Below are positions 50,398-60,219 of a DNA stretch of 64,000 nt, piece after piece. This DNA comes from Symsagittifera roscoffensis (taxonomy: Eukaryota > Xenacoelomorpha > Acoela > Convolutidae): contig NC_087064.1 of NCBI RefSeq assembly GCF_963678635.1, positions 7,291,671 to 7,355,670 on the forward strand. The letters are read 5' to 3'. Position numbers and translations under genes: made by a program. The notes beneath the pieces were generated by a model. The model was not told the origin of the DNA and did no database searches. It was given only the letters and a program-made list of their open reading frames with translations. Every line of letters begins with the position of its first letter. The stretch's first letter is position 1.

Positions 50398-53300
50398 CTG
50401 AAAACTAATCATGTTTAAACAATACCTTCAAATTAAATTTTATCCGAGGCGAAAAAAGTTAATGTTTATACGAAATAAAGTAGTTTATAACTTGTTTATA
50501 CTTCAAGCAGTAGCTAAAACAAAACTCAATTGTTTCACCAGTCTCTACTATCGCGTGTTTGAAACTTAAAACTTCTTGGATAGAAAAAGCAGCAAACTTA
50601 AAACTTCTTGAATAGAAAAAGAAGCAAACTTAAAACTTCTTGAATAGAAAAAGAAGCAAACTTAAAACTTCTTGAATAGAAATAAAAGCAAACTTAAAAC
50701 TTCTTGAATAGAAAAAGAAGCAAACAAGTGTCTCATAAGAACTACAACATCGCGCGATTGTCTTACCGGCCACTCTTTTTCTTGGCAGAGTTGGAACGAT
50801 GTCTACTCCTGGATCTTGAGGACTTCCTCTTCCCATCTGATTTGCTCTGACTTGATTTTTTCTTCTTCACTTCCTGGTCTTTGGCTGAACCCCTCTCTTT
50901 ACTGGAGCGCTTCTTCTGGCGCGACCTAGACCTAGAACGAGATCTATGTTTACTCTTTTCTCGCGATCTGGACCTGTGTTTGTTTTTACCAGACGAAGAT
51001 TTCTTCTTTTTGTCCCTGCTTTGCGACCTGCTCTTGCTTCTCGTACGCTTCTTCTCATCGATGTCTTTCTTTTTGCTCGAGCTTAAATGTTCATCAAAAA
51101 TTACCCCAAATATACTGCAAAGAAAATTGGGTAAGAAAACGTGAGAGGAGTGTTATGTTACCTTCCTTACGTACCTCGAAGAGTCCTTCGATCGCTCCTG
51201 CTCTTCGATATGTTTAGACATCATCTGGTCGTAAGATTTGCCAGAGGGTTCGAATACTGCTGCACTGTCTTGTGCTTGCTTCGTCTCCACTTGAGCAGCG
51301 GCCATCTTCAGTTTGTAGTTTTTCAGTTTCTCGTCTATTTCTTTCGCAAATTTAACTGGAATTCTTGGAAACATGGTGGCGTACCAGTCTAATTTTCGCA
51401 GTAGTCTTCGCGCCATTTCACCAATAGTTATAACTTCACCACCTCCAGATTTCACATCTATCTCCTAAATTAACAGACAAATATTTAAGCCGACCAAAAA
51501 CTACCTGAAGCAAGCTACTAATTGAGGTATGCTGTTAGAAAATCACAAAAAAATCTGTAAAACAAAAAAAGTATTTTCTGTTACAATGACACCAAATATT
51601 ATGTAGTTTTTCAGATTACCCTTTTTTATATGGATAGCATTAGAAACATTTCACCTCTTCGTCGTCGAGAAAAGGTTTAAGCCAAGTGAACAAATCTTCA
51701 GGTGATTGTGTGTATCTGATGTAGAGCAGACCAATGCCTCGGATGTATGGGGAATCCTGGTGATACAGCAGCACGTTCAGCTAAAATTTAGTTTCGATAA
51801 AATAATGCTCTTTATAGTTCCGACCACTTTACCAAGTGAAGCATCCATGGATTATCCTGTTTTTTTCCGATTTTCACTTCCTCAAAAAAGTATTTTTTTT
51901 TCCTCAAAAAAGTATCGATTAGTATCATATAAAAGCCCTTTCAAATCTGATTGAGATTCATCTCAATATCGAAAAAATATGTCTCCGTTACAAGAAAAGC
52001 TTTTTCCGTTTTCAGGCTAATTTTCAGACTAGAAAAAAAAACAGACTGCAATTCCGATATAAGTATTCCTCGATTTTTAAATCATTTTCCACCTATTCGA
52101 CCCAAATGATGATAAAATTGAGGAAAACATGCCTAGACACAACAGTAACGTCAATAGAAATCATTACCCGACCGAAAAATAAGCCGAAAAAACTTGGGTA
52201 GACATTGATTGAGCAGAATACAATATATCATGGGAATTTTGAGATAAACACTGAAATTTGGAAAGTTTTTACGCCTCATTTCTTCTGAATCACGGAAACT
52301 TAAAAATATCTATTCTTCCAATCAAACTGAGGCAAATGTGGTTGAAAAGTCGATAGCATGTGCCGAACACTATTCAAGCAAAAAAAAACAGTTGCAAAGA
52401 AACAGAGTTAACTTACAAATTTCACAAAAACCATTAGTTGAAAAAGCTTACAAAGAAAATTGATGCTTTGTAAGAAAAAATCGAAGCTTTGGAAGTCAAG
52501 CCCAAAAACATAAGAAGACAAACGATAGTACAATTACAATACAATTATAATTACAAAAATCAGCGTCCGAATATTCAGCGACGGTGCTGTGGGAAATTCT
52601 GCGCAACTAGCCTATTATTTCAATGCACTCAATTGTTTTTTCAACAATTGAGTGCATTGTTGAAGTTTTTCAACACAAACAGTTTTTCAACACAAAGGCA
52701 AAACTCGCACTGAAAAATTCCGTTTTGTCAAACAGTTAATGTAATCATTAACGCTGGAAGAACAAAATTAAACTTCTTTTATATTAAATTTTTACATATA
52801 ATTCTTATATAACAAAAAAGCTGATTAAAATTTACAAAACTTATAATTGAACTATTAATTTACAATTGACAATCTGGTTCAAATTAAGCCGATTTGCATA
52901 CACAGTACTGTAGAAGTTTATTTTATACCAATGGTACCAAAAAGCAAAAACGAATTCTGAAACCAAATCAAGGGACTTCCAGAGCAACGAAGCATAAGAG
53001 CGTCAAAAATAAGTGTTCAAGAGCGCCTAAAATTGAAGCTTTACGTATCTATTCATTTTCTGTATTTGCTTTTTCATTAATTTCAGAAGCAAGCTTGTGA
53101 ATGCGTGTTGTTGTAGCATCTTTTCGGGCAGTGCATTGTTTATTTTGTCAATTATCGTCTGTTTCAAAGACCCAGGTCCTACTCACTGCAAGACTTTGTA
53201 TTCGCGTGTTTAACTTTTTTTGCTTTACACGCACAATCAGGTACAACAATGATTATAGGAATGAGTCCAGTGATATACAAAACCTTCCAGTCGTGATTTC

Positions 53301-56300
53301 AACGAAAGAAAATTTTCAAAGAGATTTCTCAGTATTGAGAAAACTGGCTTGAAATTTTCAATTTTCATTTCAATTTCGATCGAATAAAGCGAGCGAGCAC
53401 GCTTACAACAGCTTATTTATGCTTAATTTAAGACCTGAAAACTTAGTTTCCAGCAAGTACAATTAATTCCTGGATTTTCATGCTCCATTTTTGGTACCAA
53501 AACTTTCTGCAAAAAAAGTTTTGAAAAAAAATGCAATTTTCAAAAAAAAAATTTGATATTTTTTGTTTAACTAGTAAATTTTTGTCCAATTCGCCTATAT
53601 TACTATGCCTGTCCATAATGCCTAAATTATAGTTTTGCGTCAGATCATTTTATCACACGACGCAGAAAAAACAGCACTAAAATGAAAAAAAAAAACGTTG
53701 TAACTTTTCAAAAGACTGGTCGCAACATTGTGCTACTTGCAAAGTAAACGGCTATCGAGGAATTTGTGGCCTTGTCTCCTTCAAAGTCAGCAGTTTTTTT
53801 TTCCAATCATTTATCACCGGAGGAGATGAAGTTTTGTTGGTGGTGGCCTCATCTCGTCCATAGTCCACTCTCGTTGCCCCCCGACGGGATACTTAGGGCA
53901 TAAAACATTTGTGGGTTACTTCAAGGCCATTTTGACACTAGATTTCATCTAAATAAGTCTTTCAATTTACGTTCTTTAGAGGCCAGCAGCCTTCGGCACG
54001 CTAATCATCTCTTTGAAGAAGTTTAGCTCACCGCTCCATTGTACTATTTGAGCTGAAGAGATTCAGCTTCACGGAGGGGCCAATCCAGAGACTGACGATA
54101 TCTAGATCTGTCGGTCTGCCTAGACGATTAAACAAGTGATTGAAATTACAATGGCCTTGACTGCAGATTTCGCAGACACAAGAGATTTTAGGGTGTAAGA
54201 CTCCGGTAATTATCCAGCAGGGAGATTATACTGATCGAAGCTGAGCAAGTTTGCACTTGACCTCACGATCGAGCCTATTCCCACTATCTTCTATTTCAGG
54301 TGGAAGTGAGTTGCATACTTTTTTACGGTGGTTAGCGATGCAATCTTCAACTGTTTTTTATGGAGACTTAAGACCCTGTTTATTATGTGTATGGTTCATT
54401 TGCTCGGCCTTTGGGATTGTCCAATGGAACAAGGTTTGTAGTAATGGCTTCAGCAAGTAGGAACATGTTGTTTGTTTTGTATCTAGCGTGTTGACGGAGT
54501 GATGAAACGCGGGTTCACAGAAACTTTCTTACAATCAAAAACTACACAACATAAACCTGAAATACAACATGACATTGAGCATCATTAAATAGAGAACAAT
54601 AATCAGCTTTTTGTCAATTATGGCACACAAGACTTAAGAATGTTTCAGGCAAATAGGCCAATATCAACCTTAAATTCAGAATTTGTTTTAGCAGACCATG
54701 TGTTAAATAAATAATGTGGCCATAGATTTATCATCAAGGGATAGATTTAGATCTCGATTAAGATTGAGAGCTAGGAGCCATTTCAGTAGTTGTTCCTTGC
54801 ATGCGCTCAGGGGGATTTGCAGTACCGATGCATTGGGCCCCGATGTAAGAAGGGTAAGATCATCTGCATAGGTGAGTAATGTAATGTTTTCACTAGGTAA
54901 TTGCATGGAGCGCATAAAGGTTTTGTGGGACTTCTTAATTCAATTTACGTTACCGTGACGCCAGATTTATAAAATCGACGCACACTACGCAGCCTTGTAA
55001 ATATGAGAGCATCCATCGATCAGTAAACAAAAACCTGGTGGTTAACCGCATCAATTGCGACGTTTAGGTCTAAAGCAACAAGTAGCGTTCTATGACGGTT
55101 TCATTTTGTTAAGGCCTTCAGTTATTTAGTGGCTGGTGCAATTTAAAGCCGTAACTGTCGACCGTGTTTTCTGAAGCCTTGCTGATGACTAGCCAGTTCA
55201 AGGATCTGGTTCAGTTCGGTTAGCAGTACTTTTCTACTAGTTAAGCCATGGGAGACAGCAGTGCAATGGGCCTATATCCTTTAGATGTTTCAGGATCTTT
55301 AACAGTTGTGGAATGTTTGCGCGGTTTTGTTATAAAAATGGTGATGTATGTTAAGAGGAAATGGAAGACATTGGGACATCTCCAAACGTTATCTAACTAT
55401 GACTCGAACCCACGACATCCCTGTTAAGTGCCGCGCGCCTGACCCACTCCTCAGAAAATGATCGTTTGGAACCAAAAAATGATCGTTTAAAAAAAACTTT
55501 TGCATACAGCAGGCTGAATGCAACTACCGTCGTAAAATTGTACACACAGGTTAAACTGATCTTTGAACTATTTGCGATACAAAATTGAATGGCTATCAAA
55601 AACCACAAACGAATAAAAAAAATAGTGAAAAAAAATCAAAACCTCGTTTTTGGCATTTAAAATTGCAACAGAAGCCTAAATATCCGAAAGAAAATTAGCT
55701 GAACCATTGGAAATTACACAAGGTGCTTTCGGAATAATAGAAAGAAGACGAAAAATCAAAAAAAGTCCTTTCAGGCGAATTAAGCCGACAAAAAATCAGC
55801 AGATAACAATCTAAACAAGTGAAGCTGAGCTTGGCACAACTTGCGATACAGCAAGCATACAAGAAATTAAAAAGCAAAATTGGCATCGGAAGAAAATTTA
55901 CCAAGCGATAACAAAGCCGGAAATACCTTAGCAGAAACCCTTTGAGCCGAAAAAAAATCAACGAGAATTAAGACATAGACAAAGTTAACAAGTCCTCCTC
56001 GCCCTCAACACACCCAAACAAAAAACTTTATTTGCTTGTCAACTGGACCAATAGAAAGCCACTAAGCTGATACAGTGAAATCTGAAACCAAATAAAACGA
56101 AAAAAAGGAAAAGCCCAAATATAAACTCAAAAAATTAAAAGGATTAAAAAAATTATCAAGTCCCTTTCAACTTCAAAACACAGACACGCACAAACTTTAT
56201 TCGCTCGTCGACAGACGCAATATGCGGCCACTAAGCCGATATAATAAAAGGCCGAAACCAATAAGGCCAAAAAAAGGAGAAGAAAAAACAAAACCGCCGA

Positions 56301-58226
56301 AAAAAAGTTGTGCCACTAAGCCGATAAAATATAAGCCGAAATCCTTTGGACAGAAAAAAATGACATTTAGCAGAAAAAATAGAAAATATACAAGTCAAGA
56401 AACTACAAACAGCAGAACTATATCAAAACACTACGATAACTACAATATAAATTGCGCATAGCAAGAAAAAACTTTTCTACGATTAGGCAAGTAGGCCGAC
56501 AAAACATAAGCAGACAAATAAACAGCCGACAATTTTTTTTTGAAACGGAATATTTCCAGTTTGAAAAAAAAATGTCCCGGTCAAATTCGAATCCAGGACC
56601 ATTACCGTACCACGCCAATTTGTTACCTACAGCCTAAGTGGGCCCGATACACTAAGATTTGTAGTATGCCGGGAACGCTCAGACGGTACCACTAGAGATG
56701 AGTCCAGAACTACACAAAAGAGATGAGTCCTGTGGACCAAGTTGTTTACGAAAAAAAAGTCCAGTATCCGCTTGCAATACCGTTGCTTATCGCAAGGGTA
56801 ATTAGCCAAAAACTTTAGGGTAGGAAAAAAACAGGCCTCGTGAAACCGATCTCCCGGGCTATTTGTTTTCAAGCATGAGTGTTACAGCAACTTGGAAGAA
56901 AGCTGAACCTTCAAAAAAAATCGGGCTACGGGAGCTAAGCTGACAAAAATAAAGACGAACGATAGTCCCAAAAAGCACATGGACTCTAGTTAACAAAAAC
57001 ACATTTCCATGCCGAATTCGAGCCAAAAGCATCGGCCGTCTCACGCCAGATGGTTGAAAGAATTTGAATGTATAACTTCCACGCGGTAAAAAAGCCCAAA
57101 ATACCTGAGCAGTAACCCTTCAAAACGACAAAAATTCAAACTAAAAAAATTCAAGACTCATTTGCCCTCATAACACGCACGCAAATTTTTTTCGATCCTC
57201 AAACGACGCAAAAAGAAGCCACTAAGTCGATATAAAAAACGAAACGAATTATGGCGAAAAAAAAACAAACTACAATGAAAAATGTTTGCAGCAAAAATAA
57301 CAATTCTCAGCTGTGGCAACTTAGTCGAATAAGCATAAGCAGACAAAGCATAAGCAGACAAATATAGGGCCGACAATTTTATTTGAAACAGAAATTTTCC
57401 GTTTGAAAAAATCAGGTCCTGGTCAGATTCGAACTAAGCACCTTTCCCGTCCCGGGCGTATTCGTCACCTACAGGCTTTGTTTGCAGGAGAAACTAATGA
57501 ACTTGAACTCAATATGAACCAAGGTACCATCAAGAGTCCAGATGAGTCCTTTGAACAAAATTATATACGGGAAAAAAGTCTAGTACCCGATAGCAGTGCC
57601 CTTACTTATCTATCGCAAGGGTAATAAAAAGCTCATATAATCTGGGTTCACTTGGTGATTTCAGACTCAATTACTAACTTACTTGGCGCCGGGTTATCCT
57701 CATCGTAAAAAGTTTGAACATGATACAGTAGGCAGTCGAAGCAACTCCTCCTGCGCCTACTCCTCTCACACCCCCGCACATTCCTACTTGCCCCGAAGTT
57801 TTTCGACTTCCTCTCTCCCAAGGTTCTAGATGATCAACCTAAAATTGTCAAAACCATCTTAATTCATTTCTCGTTTATTATTTTTTTCTCTGATATTATT
57901 TATACTTTCAACTGCAAAAAACCCATATCAAAAGAAACCGACCTTGTAGTAAATTTCGTCAACAACTTCATGGAAAGTTTTCAGTGCGTACAGATCCTTC
58001 TTGAAATAAGGAGATCCCTGAATATTAGTGAGGATCATTGGATTAATATTGGCTGTAGCCTGATTTCCATGTAGGTTCAAAGTATTGGGCAAGTGCTCTT
58101 GTTTATTATTTGAATAGCCGTCATTAGAGGAATCAACACGATATTCCTGATCATTTTCAATACTGGTCACCTTCGCCTCCAACCCTGCCATCAATGCAGC
58201 GACTTTGGCTGATTGATAATCCATGG
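50064..58226 (-). CDS. PRPF38B: PRPF38B-type pre-mRNA-splicing factor, complete six-exon gene
   Basis: A PRP38-family protein of the spliceosomal tri-snRNP/B complex, nuclear. Six coding exons: 58226-57943, 57838-57683, 51780-51655, 51464-51175, 51114-50767, 50397-50064, with consistent phases and about 511 residues (human PRPF38B 546). The PRP38 domain has NPMILTNIQGSPYFKKDLY, EVVDEIYYK, LEPWERGSRKTSGQVGMCGG, DSPYIRGIGLLYIRYTQ, FLDDEE and GEMARRLL..LFPRIPV-like end. A basic RS-rich tail (SRSRS repeats, KKK runs) takes up the last two exons. The ATG context ATACCATGG is strong. The family motif order is complete and no lesion was seen. One intron is 5.9 kb and carries retroelement debris. RPL30 lies 155 bp upstream in the same direction. 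The start codon occupies 58224-58226. Confidence 0.93.
50562..50725 (-). repeat. 32-bp tandem repeat in PRPF38B last intron
   Basis: Five units with an exact 32-bp period (starts at 50562, 50594, 50626, 50658, 50690; a partial sixth at 50722). Read in the gene's direction each unit is GCTTCTTTTTCTATTCAAG followed by AAGTTTTAA, that is, a pyrimidine tract ending in AG. The intron is only 369 bp, and its used acceptor is 165 bases further downstream. Confidence 0.9.
50767..51114 (-). CDS. PRPF38B exon 5 (RS domain)
   Basis: Acceptor TTGCAG|TATATT, donor GGCCG|GTAAGA; 348 bp, entering with two carried bases. Almost entirely Arg/Ser/Lys: RSKSRSQSRDKKKKSSS and HRSRSRSRSRQKK. An SR-type interaction tail. 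Confidence 0.9.
51175..51464 (-). CDS. PRPF38B exon 4
   Basis: Acceptor TTTAG|GAGATA, donor TTCGAG|GTACGT; 290 bp. It encodes EIDVKSGGGEVITIGEMARR, then LDWYATMFPRIPVKFAKEID, the end of the PRP38 domain, and a charged linker. Confidence 0.93.
51655..51780 (-). CDS. PRPF38B exon 3
   Basis: Acceptor TTTTAG|CTGAAC, donor GAAGAG|GTGAAA; 126 bp, phase 0. It encodes DSPYIRGIGLLYIRYTQSP and WLKPFLDDEE, the most conserved PRP38 block. Confidence 0.94.
52621..52659. repeat. Perfect 17-bp hairpin
   Basis: CAATGCACTCAATTGTT (52621-52637) and its exact reverse complement (52643-52659) surround TTTTC. It is followed by two copies of GTTTTTCAACACAAA. It lies in the 5.9-kb PRPF38B intron. Confidence 0.8.
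53800..55400 (-). mobile_element. Non-LTR retrotransposon remnant (reverse transcriptase)
   Basis: On the minus strand KDPETSKGYRPIALLSPMA (about 55310-55250) is the non-LTR RT motif usually seen as YRPISLLS. It is followed by KVLLTELNQILELASHQQGF, by ALDLNVAIDAVNHQ (normally ALDLSKAFDTVNH), and by the catalytic box LLTYADDLTLLTSG (about 54880). The C-terminal part below 54700 can be followed weakly down to about 53820. Many stops and frameshifts make it inactive. It sits inside the PRPF38B intron in the same orientation as the gene. Confidence 0.75.
54703..54915 (-). pseudogene. RT palm fragment with YADD box
   Basis: The longest open piece of the non-LTR remnant: LPSENITLLTYADDLTLL, then LLKWLLALNLN, the usual helix after the catalytic aspartates. 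Part of the element at 53800-55400. Confidence 0.75.
55385..55455 (-). repeat. tRNA-like SINE head
   Basis: Minus strand: GAGTGGGTCAGGCGCGCGG and, at tRNA spacing, CGTGGGTTCGAGTC, a good B box. No complete cloverleaf. Confidence 0.45.
56040..56820 (-). repeat. Composite SINE-like repeat family, copy 3
   Basis: Contains GCCACTAAGCTGATA and GCCACTAAGCCGATA blocks, CTACAATATAAATTGCGCA, GACAAAACATAAGCAGACAA, a tRNA-like head (minus GGTCCTGGATTCGAATTTG at about 56585-56600) and the tail TTTACGAAAAAAAAGTCCAG with CGCTTGCAATACCG. It matches 44160-44510 and 57170-57640 in order. Confidence 0.65.
57170..57640 (-). repeat. Composite SINE-like repeat family, copy 4
   Basis: Contains GCCACTAAGTCGATATAAA, AAGCATAAGCAGACAAA, GGCCGACAATTTTATTTG, a tRNA-like head (minus GTGCTTAGTTCGAATCTGAC) and TATACGGGAAAAAAGTCTAG with TACCCGATAGCAGTGCCC. 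It ends 43 bp from PRPF38B exon 2. Confidence 0.65.
57683..57838 (-). CDS. PRPF38B exon 2
   Basis: Acceptor ATTTTAG|GTTGAT, donor CGCCAA|GTAAGT; 156 bp, phase 0. It encodes VDHLEPWERGSRKTSGQ, GMCGGVRGVGAGGVAST and FKLFTMRITRRQ, nearly identical in pattern to human PRPF38B. Confidence 0.94.
57943..58226 (-). CDS. PRPF38B exon 1
   Basis: Starts at ATG in ATACCATGGA. An N-terminal low-conservation stretch is followed by NINPMILTNIQGSPYFKKDL and FHEVVDEIYYK. The donor is AAG|GTCGGT, non-optimal but placed exactly where the family alignment requires (YYK then VDHLEPW). A close AG (ATCTTCAG) lies 5 bases before the ATG. Confidence 0.9.
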
Positions 58227-58381
58227 TATCTGAAGATATCAACGCTATGATTATGAACTTCTCGACTAATTACAGTTTTCTCAATTTTATTCTGAACTCT
58301 AAAACTCTATTCTTGAACAGGAAACTTTATTCAAACATTTAATAGGCTTCAACCAAATTGTTCGAATATTCAACTTAAAGT
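58227..58381 (-). promoter_or_regulatory. 155-bp RPL30-PRPF38B intergenic segment with AATAAA sites and an AG before the ATG
   Basis: On the minus strand two AATAAA hexamers follow the RPL30 stop (58326-58331 and 58286-58291). About 55 bases beyond the second is TTGATATCTTCAG, its AG ending 5 bases before the PRPF38B ATG. There is no TATA box. The arrangement looks like the intercistronic region of a trans-spliced operon, or simply like two closely packed genes. Confidence 0.45.
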
Positions 58382-58714
58382 TCACTGCATCGACAAGGTC
58401 TTGATGACATCCGAATCTCCCGGGTCAACAATGGTTGCAACTCCAACTCGGAAGTATTTACCAAAAGCTGTACCAAGTGCTGCACTGTTTCCATCGTAAT
58501 GGTGAACAATTACTTTACCCAGCATGGCCAGAAACTCTATTTCTGATTTGACCAGAGGCGTCATGTTGTTTGCAACTATGACCAGTTTGGCTTTAGCAAA
58601 CTTGAGCTGCTTTCTTGTAGCCTTTTCTCCCAGACAATATTTTCCACTCTTTGCAACCAACTGGATTTTGCTGTTGAGGTTTTCACCAGTCTTCTTGCCT
58701 TTCTTTGCAACCAT
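58382..58714 (-). CDS. RPL30: 60S ribosomal protein L30 (eL30)
   Basis: A 110-residue protein of the large ribosomal subunit, matching eL30 over its whole length: [60 protein letters not shown] and [19 protein letters not shown] are the family blocks. The L7Ae-type RNA-binding fold should be intact. It is shorter than vertebrate eL30 only at the C-terminus. There is no intron, unlike the vertebrate gene. No lesions or poly-A tail, so it reads as a functional gene rather than a processed pseudogene. The ATG context is AACCAAAATGG. PRPF38B follows 155 bp downstream on the same strand. Confidence 0.95.
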   Translation of the reverse strand: MVAKKGKKTGENLNSKIQLVAKSGKYCLGEKATRKQLKFAKAKLVIVANNMTPLVKSEIEFLAMLGKVIVHHYDGNSAALGTAFGKYFRVGVATIVDPGDSDVIKTLSMQ

Positions 58715-58747
58715 TTTGGTTATCTATAATTTAAAACGTCACATTAA

Positions 58748-58759
58748 CGAAAGAAAAAG
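58748..58759 (-). promoter_or_regulatory. Candidate 5' TOP tract of RPL30
   Basis: CTTTTTCTTTCG on the minus strand, 34 bases before the RPL30 ATG. A pyrimidine run starting with C at this position is what ribosomal protein mRNAs usually begin with. It could alternatively be a splice-acceptor pyrimidine tract. Confidence 0.45.
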
Positions 58760-59055
58760 CAAGCCTAATTAAACCTGGACTCATTCAGAAATAATTCATG
58801 TAGACTTTCATAATTTAAAACAATTGTATTTCAATTAATCAGAAGGTCGAAAGTATCATAGTAACCGAGGTTACAGTCAGGAGTTCCTTCATTACATTTT
58901 CCAGTCAATATCCTCAAAATTTTCGAGATAAGGAAAGGATAATGACAAAAAGGAGATGATTGGTGTTGATGTTGTAAAAATTAAACTCGATACGGGTTAC
59001 GTTTCTTCAATAAGCACACGCAACTAGACACGAGAAAACTTATATTAATATATAG

Positions 59056-59253
59056 TTACAAATAAAAAATTTCGTCAAGAGTTGTTTTGTCATTTTCTGT
59101 GCCGAGTACGCAAGCGGCATTCGCAATCTGTATTGCCAGAGAGATTCTCTGCTTAAAAGCACCTGCCCTGGGTTCCTCGGTACACGTGCAAGAGTTCTTA
59201 CAAAGCTTATTCAGAAAAATCTCTGCTAGGGCCAGCGGCAGCCTGAACTTCAA
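59056..59253 (-). CDS. Possible terminal exon of an unidentified upstream gene
   Basis: A minus-strand frame of about 65 codons ends in TAA at 59056-59058, with a balanced, helix-like composition (LPLALAEIFLNKLCKN and FKQRISLAIQIANAACVLG). A stop precedes it, so if real it begins at a splice acceptor such as CAACCAGTAG. The other strand is open too. I do not recognise the protein; it could be chance. Confidence 0.25.
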   Translation of the reverse strand: MKFRLPLALAEIFLNKLCKNSCTCTEEPRAGAFKQRISLAIQIANAACVLGTENDKTTLDEIFYL

Positions 59254-59313
59254 AAGCTACTGGTTGAAAACTATATCCATCACTAATTAAATCTCTAAGG
59301 CACAAATATTACA

Positions 59314-59640
59314 ATGGTAGACGGTTTTAGAGTCCTTGGATTGGTTTTAGGACCACCATCAGCATGCGATAAATACATGGAAAGCGAAATTGAAAAGACA
59401 GCTCTCCAAACTGCAAAATGCATACTCACCACAAAATGCTGCATATTCCAGCTACACAAAAGGAGTTCAAAATAATTTAGGCTTTCTAACCAGAACAACT
59501 CTGGAAGCATTCAAGAAATGTAACATTCGCCCAAATACTACACAGCGACGGAGCGTAGAAAAAGTACCTATTAACGACTGGCAGGCGTCAAATACCTTAA
59601 TCCTACTCGTTTTTCACCGTCTCGACCTTGCCAGTTGATT
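59314..59640 (+). pseudogene. Reverse-transcriptase-associated fragment
   Basis: Plus strand: DGFRVLGLVLGPPSACDKYM (frame 1, about 59317-59376) resembles the RT thumb motif written as KVLGAPIGS.. in many non-LTR or DIRS-like elements. After a frameshift near 59400, NAAYSSYTKGVQNNLGFLTR matches the later block AYAAFTHGL..RWTYFLRT of the same proteins. It is short and broken. Confidence 0.5.
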
Positions 59641-60173
59641 TTCTGGTCTGTTTAGGGCTAAGTAAAAAGTTAATATTTTTAGGCCATCAGTCAAACGACT
59701 TTTGATCAGCTTTCGTTTACATGCGAACACAACCACCTAGCTGAGTCTCGGATCCTCAGACTACGTGATTAATTTTAAAAACACGGCTCGAATACCCTAT
59801 TTCAATATGTTTTTGGTGACAGTTCTATATTAAATCCATTGGAGATGGATTGACCTTTTCCTCTTCCTAGCTACTCATATTCTAAAATATCAAATAATAC
59901 CGGTGTCAATTCAAAGTTCTATGGCATCAGAGTAGCTAAAAAGATAGTTTACTACAGTCTTTCACCATATATCAATCTCTGGGGGACCAAGCCTCCGCTT
60001 CCGTGTCTTCCTCGAGATAACGTTGTTATTACTCCAAATTCGTGGCACGGGAAGGTACTGCTTTCCACCACTTCCCCACCGAAGCCTCCTTTCCCACTAA
60101 TTTTTTCCACTAAGTGTCTTATGTGCCAGTCGGTCATATTCGGAAGTTTGACCTTGAGAGAAGCAAAAAACAC

Positions 60174-60219
60174 TTGATTTTGGAGTGAAATTTAGTTTTT
60201 CAAAATTTCGAATGGAACC
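60174..60219. other. Short segment before the LTR-like region
   Basis: No feature seen. The neighbouring 59641-60173 shows only short open frames on both strands (for example minus 59952-60173) without recognisable motifs. Confidence 0.4.

Noticed and set aside
50074..50418. Plus-strand frame of 114 codons rich in Ser/Phe/Leu
   Set aside because: Antisense shadow of the Lys/Glu/Ser-rich terminal exon of PRPF38B, whose splice phase and stop fit.
59952..60173. Minus-strand 73-codon frame with Gly-rich segment
   Set aside because: Both strands open, no family recognised, adjoining retroelement-like debris.
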